Of a DNA stretch of 64,000 bases, positions 38,116 through 48,979 are shown piece by piece; positions within the stretch are counted from its first letter, which is position 1; every line of letters begins with the position of its first letter. Source of the stretch: Pseudomonas sp. v388 (GTDB taxonomy: Bacteria > Pseudomonadota > Gammaproteobacteria > Pseudomonadales > Pseudomonadaceae); contig NZ_RHQN01000001.1 of the NCBI RefSeq assembly GCF_003935425.1, forward strand, positions 372,001-436,000, given 5' to 3'. Under the pieces are notes generated by a model. The model saw only the letters and a list, made by a program, of their open reading frames with translations, was not told the DNA's origin and did not search any database. A program made the translations under genes and the position numbers.

Positions 38116-38274
38116 TCACAGAATCGCAGGCGGCTCCTGCGCGGGCGGATCGCCCACCGGCGGCTCGATGACCGGCGGCATGGTCGGTGGCGGCTCTTCG
38201 TCCGGCGGCGGAACGGGCAGGGCCGGGTCGTCGATGTTCGGATCGGGCGCTTCGGGTGGAATCGGGATATTCAT
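38116..38274 (-). CDS. Short proline-rich protein (52 aa)
   Basis: This uncalled ORF of 52 codons reads MNIPIPPEAPDPNIDD and continues with Pro- and Glu/Asp-rich sequence to PPAIL; 21 of 52 residues are proline. The ATG (38272-38274) is preceded by AGAGGAG at 7 bases, an excellent ribosome binding site, which is the main reason to accept it. It has no signal peptide or membrane helix and is strongly acidic, suggesting an extended, disordered chain. The function is unknown. It is convergent with the MgtC gene, whose stop lies 10 bases away. Confidence 0.6.
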   Translation of the reverse strand: MNIPIPPEAPDPNIDDPALPVPPPDEEPPPTMPPVIEPPVGDPPAQEPPAIL

Positions 38275-38648
38275 CGTTTGCTCCTCTTGGTGGAGTAGGC
38301 AAGGCAGTTGACCGTAGCAGCGTGGGTTTAATTCAGCGAGTTATGTGTTTCAGGCGTGCTGCAGCCTGTAACCAGGCATCTGCAGGCGCCACGTTGGTGG
38401 CGATCGGGAAAATCGATGTTGCTCCGGCTGTTCCGGATCAGGGCTTGGGGGGCCGTCGGTGCGATCCCATGGTCTACGCTCGTCGCTGGCAAACTTTTTG
38501 AACTTTGCCGATAGCGGCGGCTCGGAAACTCAGGCGACCCGTCAAGCGAAGTCAGTACCGCTTCTGGCCGGTCTGCCGCTGAACTGACCCATCTTTTTCT
38601 GCACGGATCCGCACAGGAGCGTCCCTGGGGCGTGAGGAGTGATGCTCG
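38275..38648. other. Intergenic region upstream of glgE
   Basis: This 374-bp stretch contains no supported gene. It is the upstream control region of the glgE operon on the plus strand and of the proline-rich ORF on the minus strand. The AlgU-like promoter at 38500-38526 is the only regulatory match seen. Confidence 0.6.
38500..38526 (+). promoter_or_regulatory. AlgU-like (envelope/osmotic stress) promoter of glgE
   Basis: GAACTT (38500-38505), a 16-base spacer and TCGGA (38522-38526) fit the GAACTT-N16/17-TCtgA pattern of AlgU/AlgT promoters with one change in the -10. It would place the start of transcription about 115 bases before the glgE ATG. The match is by eye and one mismatch is present. 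Confidence 0.4.
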
Positions 38649-40670
38649 ATGAATGATCAGCCATACGGCCCAGATTCCCTGGCCACCGATGTTCCCCACC
38701 CAACCCGACCCTTGACCCTGACCCAGGCCCTGCAATTGCCGCGCATCGCGATCGAAGACACGACGCCGGTAATCGATGGCGGCCTGTTTCCGGCCAAGGG
38801 CATCGTCGGTCAGGCCGTCGAGGTCACCAGCAAGGTATTCGCCGACGGCCATGACAAAATGGCGGTGCGCATCCGCTGGCGGGCCTCGGACGAAGAGCAC
38901 TGGCACAGTGCGCCGATGCGTGACCTGGGCAACGACAGCTGGGTCGGCGAATTCACTCCGGTGTCGGTCGACCGCTACGCGTTTCGCATCGAAGCCTGGA
39001 TCGACCAGTTCGCCAGCTACCGCTACGAGCTGGAAAAGAAATACGCGGCCGGGGTGCCCATCGAACTGGAACTGGAGGAAGGGCGCCTGCACTTGGTGCA
39101 CGCGGCCGAACGCAGCCAGGGCGAGCTGCGCCAACAGATCGAAGAGGTGATCGAGCACCTGGCCAAGGCCAACAAGGAAGGCAAAGTCGCCTTGCTGTTG
39201 CACAGTGAAACGTCGGCCGTCATGCAGCAGGCCGACAATCACGCGTTCCTGAGCCGCAGCGTGGAATTTGCGCTGGATGTGGAGCGCGAACTGGCGCAGT
39301 TCGCCAGTTGGTACGAGCTGTTCCCGCGCTCTATCACCGATGATCCGGCGCGCCACGGCACGTTCAAGGATGTCCATTCACGGCTGCCGATGATCCGCGA
39401 CATGGGCTTTGACGTGCTGTACTTCCCGCCGATTCACCCCATCGGCCGTGCGCATCGCAAAGGTCCGAACAACTCCCTGACCGCCGGTCCCGACGATCCA
39501 GGCAGTCCATACGCCATCGGCAGTCCGGACGGCGGCCATGAGGCCATTCATCCGCAGTTGGGCAGCCGTGAGGATTTTCGCGATCTGGTGGCTGCGGCCG
39601 CTGAACATGGCCTGGAGATCGCGCTGGACTTCGCAATCCAGTGTTCCCAGGACCACCCTTGGCTCAAGCAGCACCCAGGCTGGTTCACCTGGCGCCCTGA
39701 CGGCACCATTCGTTATGCAGAAAACCCGCCGAAGAAGTATCAGGATATCGTCAACGTCGATTTCTACGCACCGGATGCCATTCCCAGCCTGTGGCTGGAG
39801 CTGCGCGACGTGGTGCTGGGCTGGGTCGAAGAGGGCGTGAAGATCTTTCGCGTCGATAACCCGCACACCAAGCCGCTGCCGTTCTGGCAATGGATGATCG
39901 GCGATATCCGCAGCCAGCATCCGGACGTGATGTTCCTCGCCGAAGCCTTTACCAAACCGGCGATGATGGCGCGACTGGGCAAGGTCGGCTACACCCAGAG
40001 CTACACCTACTTCACCTGGCGCAACACCAAGGCCGAATTGTCGGAGTATTTCACCCAGCTCAACGAGGCACCGCTGCGCGACTGCTATCGCCCGAACTTC
40101 TTCGTCAATACGCCGGACATCAACCCCTCCTTCCTGCACGAGTCTGGGCGGGCGGGCTTTTTGATCCGGGCAGCGCTGGCGACCATGGGCTCGGGACTCT
40201 GGGGCATGTACTCGGGTTTCGAACTATGTGAATCGGCACCGATTCCGGGCAAGGAAGAGTATCTGGACTCCGAGAAATACCAGATTCGCGTCCGCGATTT
40301 CGCGGCGCCGGGCAATATCATCGCCGAGATCGCCCAACTCAATCGTATCCGCCGCCAGAACCCCGCGTTGCACACGCACCTGGGTCTGAAGCTGTATACG
40401 GCCTGGAACGACAACATCCTGTATTTCGGCAAGCGCACGGCAGACGGCAGCAATTTCATACTGGTCGCGGTGAGCCTGGACCCGCACAACGTGCAGGAAG
40501 CGCATTTCGAGTTGCCGCTGTGGGACATGGGCCTGCGCGACGATGCCGCGACTTCGGGTGAAGACTTGATGACCGGCCACCGCTGGACCTGGTACGGCAA
40601 GGTGCAGTGGATGCGCATCGACCCGGCCTATCAGCCGTTCGGCATCTGGCGAATCAAGGCCGCCAACTAA
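38649..40670 (+). CDS. glgE: Maltosyltransferase GlgE
   Basis: This 673-residue GH13 enzyme uses alpha-maltose-1-phosphate to extend alpha-1,4-glucan. The predicted nucleophile is Asp403 in FRVDNPHTKPLPFW and the general acid Glu432 in LAEAFTKP, both typical GlgE forms. It has an N-terminal beta-sandwich and the conserved phosphate-pocket region. With TreS-maltokinase and GlgB it forms the pathway from trehalose to alpha-glucan. It is 18 bases upstream of treS and is the first gene of the operon. Confidence 0.95.
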   Translation: MNDQPYGPDSLATDVPHPTRPLTLTQALQLPRIAIEDTTPVIDGGLFPAKGIVGQAVEVTSKVFADGHDKMAVRIRWRASDEEHWHSAPMRDLGNDSWVGEFTPVSVDRYAFRIEAWIDQFASYRYELEKKYAAGVPIELELEEGRLHLVHAAERSQGELRQQIEEVIEHLAKANKEGKVALLLHSETSAVMQQADNHAFLSRSVEFALDVERELAQFASWYELFPRSITDDPARHGTFKDVHSRLPMIRDMGFDVLYFPPIHPIGRAHRKGPNNSLTAGPDDPGSPYAIGSPDGGHEAIHPQLGSREDFRDLVAAAAEHGLEIALDFAIQCSQDHPWLKQHPGWFTWRPDGTIRYAENPPKKYQDIVNVDFYAPDAIPSLWLELRDVVLGWVEEGVKIFRVDNPHTKPLPFWQWMIGDIRSQHPDVMFLAEAFTKPAMMARLGKVGYTQSYTYFTWRNTKAELSEYFTQLNEAPLRDCYRPNFFVNTPDINPSFLHESGRAGFLIRAALATMGSGLWGMYSGFELCESAPIPGKEEYLDSEKYQIRVRDFAAPGNIIAEIAQLNRIRRQNPALHTHLGLKLYTAWNDNILYFGKRTADGSNFILVAVSLDPHNVQEAHFELPLWDMGLRDDAATSGEDLMTGHRWTWYGKVQWMRIDPAYQPFGIWRIKAAN

Positions 40671-40678
40671 AACAACAA
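40669..40678 (+). promoter_or_regulatory. CA-rich Hfq/Crc-type motif overlapping the treS ribosome binding site
   Basis: AAAACAACAA (40669-40678) is immediately followed by the Shine-Dalgarno AAGGAG (40677-40682). It fits the AANAANAA consensus of Hfq/Crc sites and would block ribosome entry to treS if bound. It is in the 18-bp gap between glgE and treS. Confidence 0.55.
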
Positions 40679-40688
40679 GGAGTGACCT

Positions 40689-43600
40689 ATGGCAAAAAAG
40701 CCCGCTACCGCCGCTACGTTCATCCAGGACCCGCTCTGGTACAAGGATGCGGTGATCTACCAGGTCCATGTGAAGTCTTTCTTCGATTCCAACAACGACG
40801 GGATCGGAGATTTTGCCGGGCTGATCGACAAGCTCGATTACATCGCAGGGCTTGGGGTCAACACGATCTGGCTGCTGCCGTTCTATCCCTCGCCGCGGCG
40901 TGACGATGGGTATGACATTGCCGAATATCGTGGCGTGCATAGCGATTACGGGACGATGGCCGACGCCCGTCGGTTCATCGCCCAGGCGCACAAACGCGGG
41001 CTGCGGGTCATCACCGAACTGGTCATCAACCACACTTCCGATCAGCATCCATGGTTTCAGCGGGCACGCCACGCCAAGCCCGGCTCCAAGGCGCGGGATT
41101 TCTATGTCTGGTCGGACACCGATGCCAAGTACGACGGCACGCGAATCATCTTTCTCGACACCGAGAAATCCAACTGGACCTGGGACCCGGTGGCCGGCCA
41201 GTATTTCTGGCACCGCTTCTATTCCCACCAGCCGGATCTGAACTTCGATAACCCACAGGTCATGGAGGCCGTGCTGGGCGTGATGCGCTTCTGGCTGGAC
41301 ATGGGGATTGACGGTCTGCGGCTCGACGCGATTCCGTATCTGATCGAGCGCGACGGCACCAACAACGAAAACCTGCCCGAGACTCACGCGGTGCTCAAGC
41401 GCATCCGCGCCGAGATCGACGCCCATTACCCGGACCGCATGCTGCTGGCCGAAGCCAACCAGTGGCCAGAGGACACCCAGCTGTATTTCGGCGACAGTCA
41501 CGGCGGCCCCAATGGCGACGAATGCCACATGGCGTTTCACTTTCCGCTGATGCCGCGCATGTACATGGCGCTGGCCCAGGAAGACCGATTCCCGATCACT
41601 GATATCCTGCGCCAGACGCCGGAGATCCCGGCCAACTGCCAATGGGCGATTTTCCTGCGCAACCACGATGAACTGACCCTGGAAATGGTCACCGATCGGG
41701 AGCGCGACTATCTGTGGAACTACTACGCTGCAGATCGCCGGGCGCGCATCAACCTGGGGATTCGCCGACGCCTGGCGCCGCTGGTCGAGCGTGATCGGCG
41801 TCGTGTCGAGTTGCTCAACAGCATGCTGTTGAGCATGCCCGGCACGCCGACCCTGTATTACGGCGATGAAATCGGCATGGGCGACAACATCTATCTGGGC
41901 GACCGGGATGGGGTGCGCACGCCGATGCAGTGGTCCATCGACCGCAACGGCGGCTTTTCCCGAGCCGATCCGGCCAGCCTGGTGCTGCCGCCGATCATGG
42001 ACCCGCTCTACGGTTTTCAGTCGGTCAACGTCGAAAGCCAGGAGAAAGACCCGCATTCACTGCTTAACTGGAACCGACGCATGCTCGCCGTGCGCAAGCA
42101 GCAGAAGGCGTTCGGCCGTGGCACATTGAAGATGTTGTCGCCGGCCAATCGCCGCATCCTGGCCTATCTGCGTGAGTACACGGCGCCCGATGGCCACAGT
42201 GAAATCGTGCTGTGCGTGGCCAACGTGTCCAGCGCCGCCCAGGCGGCCGAACTGGAGCTGTCCGGCTACGCGGGCACGGTTCCGGTGGAAATGCTCGGTG
42301 GCAGCGCCTTCCCGCCGATCGGGCAATTGAACTATCTGCTCACCTTGCCCCCTTATGGCTTCTACTGGTTTCTTTTGGCTTCGGAGAATCAAATGCCCAG
42401 CTGGCACGTGGAACCTGCTCAAAGCATGCCGGACTTTCCGACGCTGGTACTCAAGAAGCGTCTGGAAGAACTGCTCGATGAACCGTTGCGCGGCACCATG
42501 GAAAACACCTCGCTGGCGGTCTATCTGCCCAAGCGGCGCTGGTTCGGCGGCAAGGACAAGCCCATCGAGCGCGTGCACATCGCCTACGCAGCGCGTTTCG
42601 GTGACCCGGCGCACCCGGTGTTGCTCAATGAAATCGAGGTCACTGCCGGCGGTCAGACCGAGCGCTATCAGCTGCCGTTTGGCCTGCTGGCCGAAGATGA
42701 CATCGCCAGCGCCTTGCCGCAGCAGCTGGCCCTGGCCCGCGTCCGTCGCGGTCGCCAGGTCGGCCTGATCACCGACGCCTTCACCCTGGAAACCTTCATT
42801 CGCGCGGTGATCCATGGCATGCAGGCGCAAACCGTGATTCACACCCCCGATGGCGACCTGCGCTTCGAACAAACCGCGCAACTGGCGCCGCTGGGCCTGA
42901 ACCAGGAATCGGAGGTGCGTTACCTGTCCGCGGAACAGTCCAACAGTTCGGTAGTGGTGGGCGGCGCCCTGGTGCTCAAGCTGATCCGCAAGGTCAGCGG
43001 CGGCATCCACCCGGAACTGGAAATGGGGGCGTACCTGACCAACGCCGGTTACGCACACATTTCGCCGCTTCTGGGTTCTGTGGTCCGCGTCGATAATGAC
43101 GGCCAGCCACACCTGCTGATGATCGCCCAGGGTTATCTGAGCAATCAGGGCGACGCCTGGGAATGGACCCAGAACAATCTGGAACGCGCGGTGCGTGACG
43201 AGCTGTCCCATGGGGTTTCCGGCCAGGAACAGCATTACAACGCGCTTCTGGAACTGGCGGACTTTGCCCGCCATCTGGGCCAGCGCCTGGGCGAAATGCA
43301 TCAGATTCTGGCCGCACCCACCGACAATGCCGATTTCGCCGTACAGCCTACGCTGCAAGAGGATGGCAAGGCGTCCGGCGAAAGCGTGGCAGCGCAGCTC
43401 GACAAAGCGCTGCAGCGACTGGAACAGCGCAAGGCCGATCTGGAACCGGACGACCAGCAACTGGTGGACGACCTGCTCGCCCGTCGCGACGCCATCCGTC
43501 AGCACGTCCTGCGCCTGGCCATGGGGTCGGTGGGTGGTCTGCGGATGCGTGTGCACGGCGACCTGCACCTGGGCCAGGTGCTGGTGGTCAAGGGCGATGC

Positions 43601-44021
43601 GTACCTGATCGATTTCGAAGGCGAGCCTGCGCGCCCGCTGGAAGAACGGCGTGCCAAGCACAGTCCATTCAAGGACGTCAGCGGCGTACTGCGCTCGTTC
43701 GATTACGCGGCCGCCATGGCCATTCGCAGCGCGCAGAGCGTCGATACATCCGATGAGGCGGCAGCGGCTCGCCGCCGTGTCGCCGAAACCTATCTGTCCC
43801 AGGCCCGCCAGGCGTTCATCGAAGGCTACGGCCAGGCGACCGTCGGCATGGCCCATGAATGGAAAGATCAAGACGGGGAGAGCGCCGCGCTGGAGCTGTT
43901 CACCCTGGAAAAAGCCGCTTATGAAGTAATCTACGAAGCCGAGAACCGCCCAGCCTGGCTGGCGGTTCCACTGCAAGGTCTGCGCGGATTGCTGCAACTG
44001 TCTGATGGAGAGTCACGATGA
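40689..44021 (+). CDS. treS: Trehalose synthase fused to maltokinase
   Basis: This 1110-residue fusion has a GH13 trehalose synthase from residue 1 to about 560 ([14 protein letters not shown] with the predicted nucleophile Asp213, [11 protein letters not shown] with the acid Glu255, [11 protein letters not shown]). A Pep2-type maltokinase of about 450-500 residues follows, with [12 protein letters not shown] near 956 and [16 protein letters not shown]. It isomerises trehalose to maltose and phosphorylates the maltose to maltose-1-phosphate, the GlgE substrate. It starts after the strong AAGGAG and ends with an ATGA overlap with glgB. The fusion is usual in Pseudomonas. Confidence 0.94.
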   Translation: MAKKPATAATFIQDPLWYKDAVIYQVHVKSFFDSNNDGIGDFAGLIDKLDYIAGLGVNTIWLLPFYPSPRRDDGYDIAEYRGVHSDYGTMADARRFIAQAHKRGLRVITELVINHTSDQHPWFQRARHAKPGSKARDFYVWSDTDAKYDGTRIIFLDTEKSNWTWDPVAGQYFWHRFYSHQPDLNFDNPQVMEAVLGVMRFWLDMGIDGLRLDAIPYLIERDGTNNENLPETHAVLKRIRAEIDAHYPDRMLLAEANQWPEDTQLYFGDSHGGPNGDECHMAFHFPLMPRMYMALAQEDRFPITDILRQTPEIPANCQWAIFLRNHDELTLEMVTDRERDYLWNYYAADRRARINLGIRRRLAPLVERDRRRVELLNSMLLSMPGTPTLYYGDEIGMGDNIYLGDRDGVRTPMQWSIDRNGGFSRADPASLVLPPIMDPLYGFQSVNVESQEKDPHSLLNWNRRMLAVRKQQKAFGRGTLKMLSPANRRILAYLREYTAPDGHSEIVLCVANVSSAAQAAELELSGYAGTVPVEMLGGSAFPPIGQLNYLLTLPPYGFYWFLLASENQMPSWHVEPAQSMPDFPTLVLKKRLEELLDEPLRGTMENTSLAVYLPKRRWFGGKDKPIERVHIAYAARFGDPAHPVLLNEIEVTAGGQTERYQLPFGLLAEDDIASALPQQLALARVRRGRQVGLITDAFTLETFIRAVIHGMQAQTVIHTPDGDLRFEQTAQLAPLGLNQESEVRYLSAEQSNSSVVVGGALVLKLIRKVSGGIHPELEMGAYLTNAGYAHISPLLGSVVRVDNDGQPHLLMIAQGYLSNQGDAWEWTQNNLERAVRDELSHGVSGQEQHYNALLELADFARHLGQRLGEMHQILAAPTDNADFAVQPTLQEDGKASGESVAAQLDKALQRLEQRKADLEPDDQQLVDDLLARRDAIRQHVLRLAMGSVGGLRMRVHGDLHLGQVLVVKGDAYLIDFEGEPARPLEERRAKHSPFKDVSGVLRSFDYAAAMAIRSAQSVDTSDEAAAARRRVAETYLSQARQAFIEGYGQATVGMAHEWKDQDGESAALELFTLEKAAYEVIYEAENRPAWLAVPLQGLRGLLQLSDGESR

Positions 44022-46249
44022 ATGCGCCTGATAAAACCGGCACCGGCCGCACGGCTATGCCCGCTACAGTGGACATGGACGCGCTGATCCGTGCCGAGCA
44101 CCACGATCCGTTCTCGATTCTGGGCCCTCATGGGGACGGCGGTAGCGGGCAGTTCGTGCGCGCCTACCTGCCGGGCGCGCTGAGCGTTCGCCTGTTGTCC
44201 AGGGATGACCAGCGGGATCTGGGTGAGCTGGAAATGAGCGAAGTGCCGGGCTTTTTCGTCGGGCGCCTCGAACAGCCGCAGCCTTATCTGCTGAAAATCA
44301 ACTGGGCAGGCGGTGAGCAAATCACTGAAGACCCCTACAGCTTTGGCCCACTGCTCGGCGAGATGGACCTGTATCTGTTCGCCGAAGGCAATCACCGCGA
44401 CCTGAGCAGCTGTCTGGGTGCCCAGGTGCTCAGCGTCGATGGCGTCGAAGGCGTGCGTTTTGCCGTCTGGGCACCCAATGCCCGGCGGGTATCAGTGGTC
44501 GGCAGCTTCAACAATTGGGACGGTCGTCGGCATCCGATGCGCCTGCGCCATCCGACCGGGGTCTGGGAAGTGTTCGTACCGCGCCTGCAGCCGGGGGAAC
44601 TCTACAAGTACGAAATCCTTGGTGCCCACGGCATTCTGCCGCTCAAATCCGACCCCATGGCGCTGGCCACGACATTGCCGCCGGACACCGCGTCCAAAGT
44701 GGCCCGCACCCTGCAGTTCGACTGGCAGGACCAGCAATGGATCGAAACCCGCGCCGCCCGTCACACGCCTGCGGCGCCGCTGTCGATTTACGAGCTGCAT
44801 GCCGGTTCGTGGCAGATGGAACAGAACGAAGAAGGCGAGTGGCGTCAGTACAACTGGCGGGAACTGGCTGAACGGCTGATTCCTTATGTGAAGGAACTCG
44901 GGTTTACCCATGTCGAGCTGATGCCGATCATGGAACACCCGTTCGGCGGCTCCTGGGGCTACCAGTTGCTGGCCCAGTTCGCGCCCACCGCACGCTTCGG
45001 TTCGCCGGAAGACTTCGCGTTTTTCGTCGACGCCTGTCACCGTGCCGACATCGGCGTGATTCTGGACTGGGTGCCGGCGCATTTCCCGACCGACACCCAT
45101 GGTCTGGCGCAATTCGATGGCACAGCGTTGTACGAGTACGCCAACCCCCAGGAAGGCTTCCATCAGGACTGGGACACGCTGATCTACAACCTGGGCCGCA
45201 CTGAAGTGCACGGTTTCATGCTGGCGTCGGCGCTGCACTGGCTCAAGCATTTCCACATCGATGGCCTGCGGGTCGATGCCGTGGCCTCGATGCTGTACCG
45301 CGACTATTCGCGCAAGGCCGGTGAATGGGTGCCGAATCGGTTTGGCGGTCGCGAGAATCTGGAAGCCATCGATTTTTTGCGTCACCTCAATGATGTGGTG
45401 GCGCTGGAAGCGCCGGGCACCATGGTCATCGCTGAAGAATCGACCGCCTGGCCGGGCGTGACCCAGAACACCCAACAGGGCGGCCTGGGCTTCAATTACA
45501 AGTGGAACATGGGCTGGATGCATGACTCGCTGCATTACATGCAGCAGGATCCGATCCACCGCGCCCATCACCATGGCGAGCTGAGCTTCGGCCTGATGTA
45601 CGCGTGGTCCGAGCGCTTTATCCTGCCGATTTCCCATGACGAAGTGGTGCATGGCAAGCACTCGCTGATCGACAAAATGCCCGGTGACCGCTGGCAGAAG
45701 TTCGCCAACCTGCGGGCCTACCTGACCTTCATGTGGACCCATCCGGGCAAGAAATTACTGTTCATGGGCTGCGAGTTCGGCCAGTGGCGGGAGTGGAACC
45801 ACGACGAGCAACTGGACTGGTACCTGCTGCAATACGCCGAGCATATCGGCGTGAAAACGCTGGTGAGCGACCTGAACCGGCTCTATCGGCAAGAGCCGGC
45901 GCTGCATGACCGCGACGCCGAACCCATGGGCTTCCAGTGGCTGATCGGCGATGACGCAACCAACAGCGTCTACGCCTGGCTGCGCTGGAGCAAGGAGGGT
46001 GAACCGCTGCTGGTGGTCGCCAACCTGACGCCAGTGCCACGCGAGGGTTATCAGGTCGGCGTGCCGTTTGCCGGGACCTGGGTGGAGTTGCTCAACAGCG
46101 ATGCCGAAACCTATGCCGGCTCCAATCTGGGCAATGGCGGCGGGGTGCATACCCAGGACGAACGCGCCCATGGCATGCCGGTCTCGGTGTCCCTGAGCCT
46201 GCCGCCGCTGGCGGTGCTGATCCTCAAGCCCAAGGCGTCCGAAGAATAA
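44018..46249 (+). CDS. glgB: 1,4-alpha-glucan branching enzyme
   Basis: This 743-residue GH13 branching enzyme starts with a two-part CBM48-type N-terminal region ([35 protein letters not shown]) and then the catalytic barrel with [17 protein letters not shown] (nucleophile Asp420), [13 protein letters not shown] (acid Glu473) and [13 protein letters not shown]. It introduces alpha-1,6 branches into the glucan made by GlgE. Translation is coupled to treS by a 4-base overlap. A REPIN lies after it before the convergent autotransporter gene. Confidence 0.95.
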   Translation: MNAPDKTGTGRTAMPATVDMDALIRAEHHDPFSILGPHGDGGSGQFVRAYLPGALSVRLLSRDDQRDLGELEMSEVPGFFVGRLEQPQPYLLKINWAGGEQITEDPYSFGPLLGEMDLYLFAEGNHRDLSSCLGAQVLSVDGVEGVRFAVWAPNARRVSVVGSFNNWDGRRHPMRLRHPTGVWEVFVPRLQPGELYKYEILGAHGILPLKSDPMALATTLPPDTASKVARTLQFDWQDQQWIETRAARHTPAAPLSIYELHAGSWQMEQNEEGEWRQYNWRELAERLIPYVKELGFTHVELMPIMEHPFGGSWGYQLLAQFAPTARFGSPEDFAFFVDACHRADIGVILDWVPAHFPTDTHGLAQFDGTALYEYANPQEGFHQDWDTLIYNLGRTEVHGFMLASALHWLKHFHIDGLRVDAVASMLYRDYSRKAGEWVPNRFGGRENLEAIDFLRHLNDVVALEAPGTMVIAEESTAWPGVTQNTQQGGLGFNYKWNMGWMHDSLHYMQQDPIHRAHHHGELSFGLMYAWSERFILPISHDEVVHGKHSLIDKMPGDRWQKFANLRAYLTFMWTHPGKKLLFMGCEFGQWREWNHDEQLDWYLLQYAEHIGVKTLVSDLNRLYRQEPALHDRDAEPMGFQWLIGDDATNSVYAWLRWSKEGEPLLVVANLTPVPREGYQVGVPFAGTWVELLNSDAETYAGSNLGNGGGVHTQDERAHGMPVSVSLSLPPLAVLILKPKASEE

Positions 46250-46263
46250 GCGCAACCCGCTTC

Positions 46264-46329
46264 GTGGGAACGGACTTGTCAGCGAAGAGGCACGCTCGAA
46301 GTGCTTTCGCCAGCAAGCGGGTTCCCACG
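46264..46329. repeat. REPIN-type inverted repeat pair
   Basis: CGTGGGAACGGACTTGTCAG (from 46264) and GCCAGCAAGCGGGTTCCCACG (ending at 46329, shown split by one base from 20) are inverted arms with about 20 bases between. It is a third REP family in this window, between convergent glgB and the autotransporter. Confidence 0.75.
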
Positions 46330-46345
46330 GGTTGCGATGTCTGGC

Positions 46346-48979
46346 TTACCAACTGACCCTCATCCCAATACTGCCGCGTACACCGCGGTAGTCATTGGCG
46401 TCCAGATTCTGGGTGTAATCCGCGCCTGCGTAAAAGCTGACTTCGCGGGACACCCTGGCGCTGATACCGAGGCCAAGGTCAGCTCGGGTCGAGGCGTAGT
46501 CAGTGTCGATGCTGTCGGCATTGTCGAAGGTCACGTGATCTTCGCCGCTGAATGTCCGCCAGAGATTGGCACGCACGTAAGGCTCCAGCAGCAGCCCGCT
46601 CTGCGGGTAGCGCCCTTTGAACCGGGCGCCGAGCCGTCCGGTGTTGCGGGTTCCCGAGTCCAAGGACAGATGGGAGATGCCGTCATGCTGGCTGTCCAGG
46701 TCGCTGCGTTGGTAAATCCACTGGGCCTGCGGCTCTAACACCCAGTGGGCGCTGACGTTGAACGGGTAGCCCGTCTCAATGGACGCGGTGAATGCCTCAC
46801 CCTCGGTATCGATCCGCACGCCGCGTTCTGATCGCGCGCGACCTTCCAGACGAGTCCCCATCAACACGACATCGACGTACCAGGCGCCTGGACCTGTCAG
46901 CGTCCAGTAAGCGCCGAGGCTGTCGCCCTGCATATCCAGCTTGCCACTGCTGCGGTCCTCATGGCCCTGGGCGAAACCCTTCACATCGCCGTCCAGACGG
47001 CTGTGCGCGACGAACAGGCCGGCGCGTTGTATCTGCTCGTTATCGTGCTGATGGGCATACAGATCGTGGCCGATCTGGTAGCCCTTCAGGGTGGCGTCCA
47101 GCGTGGGTGAAACCGTGCCGGACCAGCGTTGCCGGAAATCATCGCCCAGCAGCCGAGTCCAGCCGGCCGGCACGGCGCCGGTTTCACGCAACAGGCTTTG
47201 ATCACCCTGGCGTTCGTGAAACGTGCCCAGCGATGTCAGCGCGAGGATCGCAGCGGCCGAAGGCACGACCGACCATGTCGGAACTTCCACGCGATAGAGC
47301 GCAATCGGCTCGGCACCGACTACGGCGGCGGGCAGTGGCGGGGTGCCTATGGCGGGAACCGGCAACAGCCGCGCGGGACCCGGTCCAGGGTCAGGTTGCG
47401 GAACCGGGGCGGGTTGCGGAGGTGGCGCGGGGGTGGGTGGCACTGGTTGCCCGGGCGCTTGCGGTACCGGTGGTGGCTCGGGCGCCGGCGCCGGGTCTGG
47501 CAGTGGCGCCTGGGCCGCGGGCGGCGACACCACTGCCGAGCGCAGGAACCAGCTGTTTTCCGAGCCGGCCGTCGCACCGCCCTTGAACAGGTAGTACTGG
47601 TACGCGCCGGCGGACAACGCGCCGCGCAGCGAAAAGGCACTGGCGTCGCTGATCGCACCCTCGCTGGCTTGCACCACTTCGATGCCATTGAGCTGGGTCA
47701 GCGCCCCCGCGCCTCCCAGATTGGCGACGGTCAACTGCGTCGTGCCGGTGATACGCCCCCGAGCCACAATCAACCGATCGCTGGTCGAAGCGTCGTCAGC
47801 CAACACGCTCTGCAGCCACAATTGCCCGTTGTTGCCGACGTAATTGCCATCGATGCGCAAGGTATCACCGGCGACGCTGCTGCCGGTGGTCATGTCGAGA
47901 GTGCCGGCGTTGGTCACGGTCACCAGCTGCTGCGCCAGAAAAGGCAAGACACTGCCGCTGGTGGAGGCCAGCGTGCTGCTTGGGTCGATAGCCAGCGTTC
48001 CACTGCCGCTAACGCTGTCGCCCAAGGTGAACGCTTCGGCAAGCGCCAGGGTCGAGCCGTCGGTAAGACTGGCGCTTTCCCACTGAGTGAAGCGAGCGGC
48101 ACCCGCGCTGGAAGTGTTCACCAGGGTCAAGGCATCGTTGCCCAGGCCGCCTGCAATCAACGGCGTGGCGCTCAGGTGGTCCTGATCAAGATTCTCCAGC
48201 CGCGCCGTATCATTGCCCTCAGCCAACAACACGTTGCTGCGCAGAGCACCGTCGCCGCTCCAGTTGAAAAGGTCGTTGCCGAAGCTGGTGCGGATCTCCC
48301 CGAGGACTTCTCCGCCGCTGACGCTGACGCTGTCGTCACCGCCACTGACGCTGATTGCACCACCAATGCTGCCGCCGCTGACGATGATGGTGTCTCTGCC
48401 GAATCCGGTGACCAGGTTGCCGACGATGCGCCCGCCGGACAGCTGAAACTGGTTGTCATCCAGCTTCATGTCGACCCGACCGATGCTCCCGCCGCTCATG
48501 GTGGCCGAATCACCATCCTCGAACGCGTTGCTGATCGTGCCGCCAGTCATGGTGAAGCGATCCAGTCCGTCCCCTTGATACAGCGAACGCAGGCTGCCGC
48601 CGCTCATGGTGAAGGTGTCGATCCCGGAACCTTGATTGACGTCGCCGCCGATCAGGCCGCTGCCGAGCACGAACGAGTCGGCACCGCCGGCCTGACCGAC
48701 GCTGCCGCTGATACGGCCGGACGCCATGTCGACCCGGTCCTGACCGTCGCCGAAGGTCACATTGCCGCCGATGGCGCCGGTGCCGCCAGCCGCAAACCCA
48801 AGGCTGTTGTTGCCAGCGGTGTCGGTCAACGGGCCGCTGTTGCCGCTGTCGCACACGTGCACGTCATCGCCGGACGTGGCGACCAGCGTGCAGGCTCCGT
48901 GGAGGTCGACGGGCGTGAAAGCGAGCAGGGTAACTGGCGCTATTTTGAGCGCATGGCCGAGAGAAAAACCCAGTTTCAT
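46346..48979 (-). CDS. Autotransporter with glycine-rich beta-roll passenger
   Basis: This 877-residue exported protein has a signal peptide (ending near LHGA), a passenger of about ten ~21-residue repeats of the form G-x-D-x-F-x-M-S-G-G-x-I-x-G-x-V (about residues 75-290), a further beta-rich portion, and a Pro-rich linker (about 510-570). A C-terminal barrel of about 280 residues follows (GYQIGHDLYAH, WVLEPQAQWIYQRSDLDSQ, ending GSIGMRVSW). It is a pertactin/AIDA-type autotransporter of unknown cargo function. The ATG at 48977-48979 has GGAGA 7 bases upstream and starts the signal peptide. Confidence 0.88.
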   Translation of the reverse strand: MKLGFSLGHALKIAPVTLLAFTPVDLHGACTLVATSGDDVHVCDSGNSGPLTDTAGNNSLGFAAGGTGAIGGNVTFGDGQDRVDMASGRISGSVGQAGGADSFVLGSGLIGGDVNQGSGIDTFTMSGGSLRSLYQGDGLDRFTMTGGTISNAFEDGDSATMSGGSIGRVDMKLDDNQFQLSGGRIVGNLVTGFGRDTIIVSGGSIGGAISVSGGDDSVSVSGGEVLGEIRTSFGNDLFNWSGDGALRSNVLLAEGNDTARLENLDQDHLSATPLIAGGLGNDALTLVNTSSAGAARFTQWESASLTDGSTLALAEAFTLGDSVSGSGTLAIDPSSTLASTSGSVLPFLAQQLVTVTNAGTLDMTTGSSVAGDTLRIDGNYVGNNGQLWLQSVLADDASTSDRLIVARGRITGTTQLTVANLGGAGALTQLNGIEVVQASEGAISDASAFSLRGALSAGAYQYYLFKGGATAGSENSWFLRSAVVSPPAAQAPLPDPAPAPEPPPVPQAPGQPVPPTPAPPPQPAPVPQPDPGPGPARLLPVPAIGTPPLPAAVVGAEPIALYRVEVPTWSVVPSAAAILALTSLGTFHERQGDQSLLRETGAVPAGWTRLLGDDFRQRWSGTVSPTLDATLKGYQIGHDLYAHQHDNEQIQRAGLFVAHSRLDGDVKGFAQGHEDRSSGKLDMQGDSLGAYWTLTGPGAWYVDVVLMGTRLEGRARSERGVRIDTEGEAFTASIETGYPFNVSAHWVLEPQAQWIYQRSDLDSQHDGISHLSLDSGTRNTGRLGARFKGRYPQSGLLLEPYVRANLWRTFSGEDHVTFDNADSIDTDYASTRADLGLGISARVSREVSFYAGADYTQNLDANDYRGVRGSIGMRVSW

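Noticed and set aside
48180-48720. Regular repeats in the autotransporter region as a CRISPR array
   Set aside because: The repeats are in-frame codons for SGG-type protein units with variable DNA, without constant direct repeats or unique spacers.
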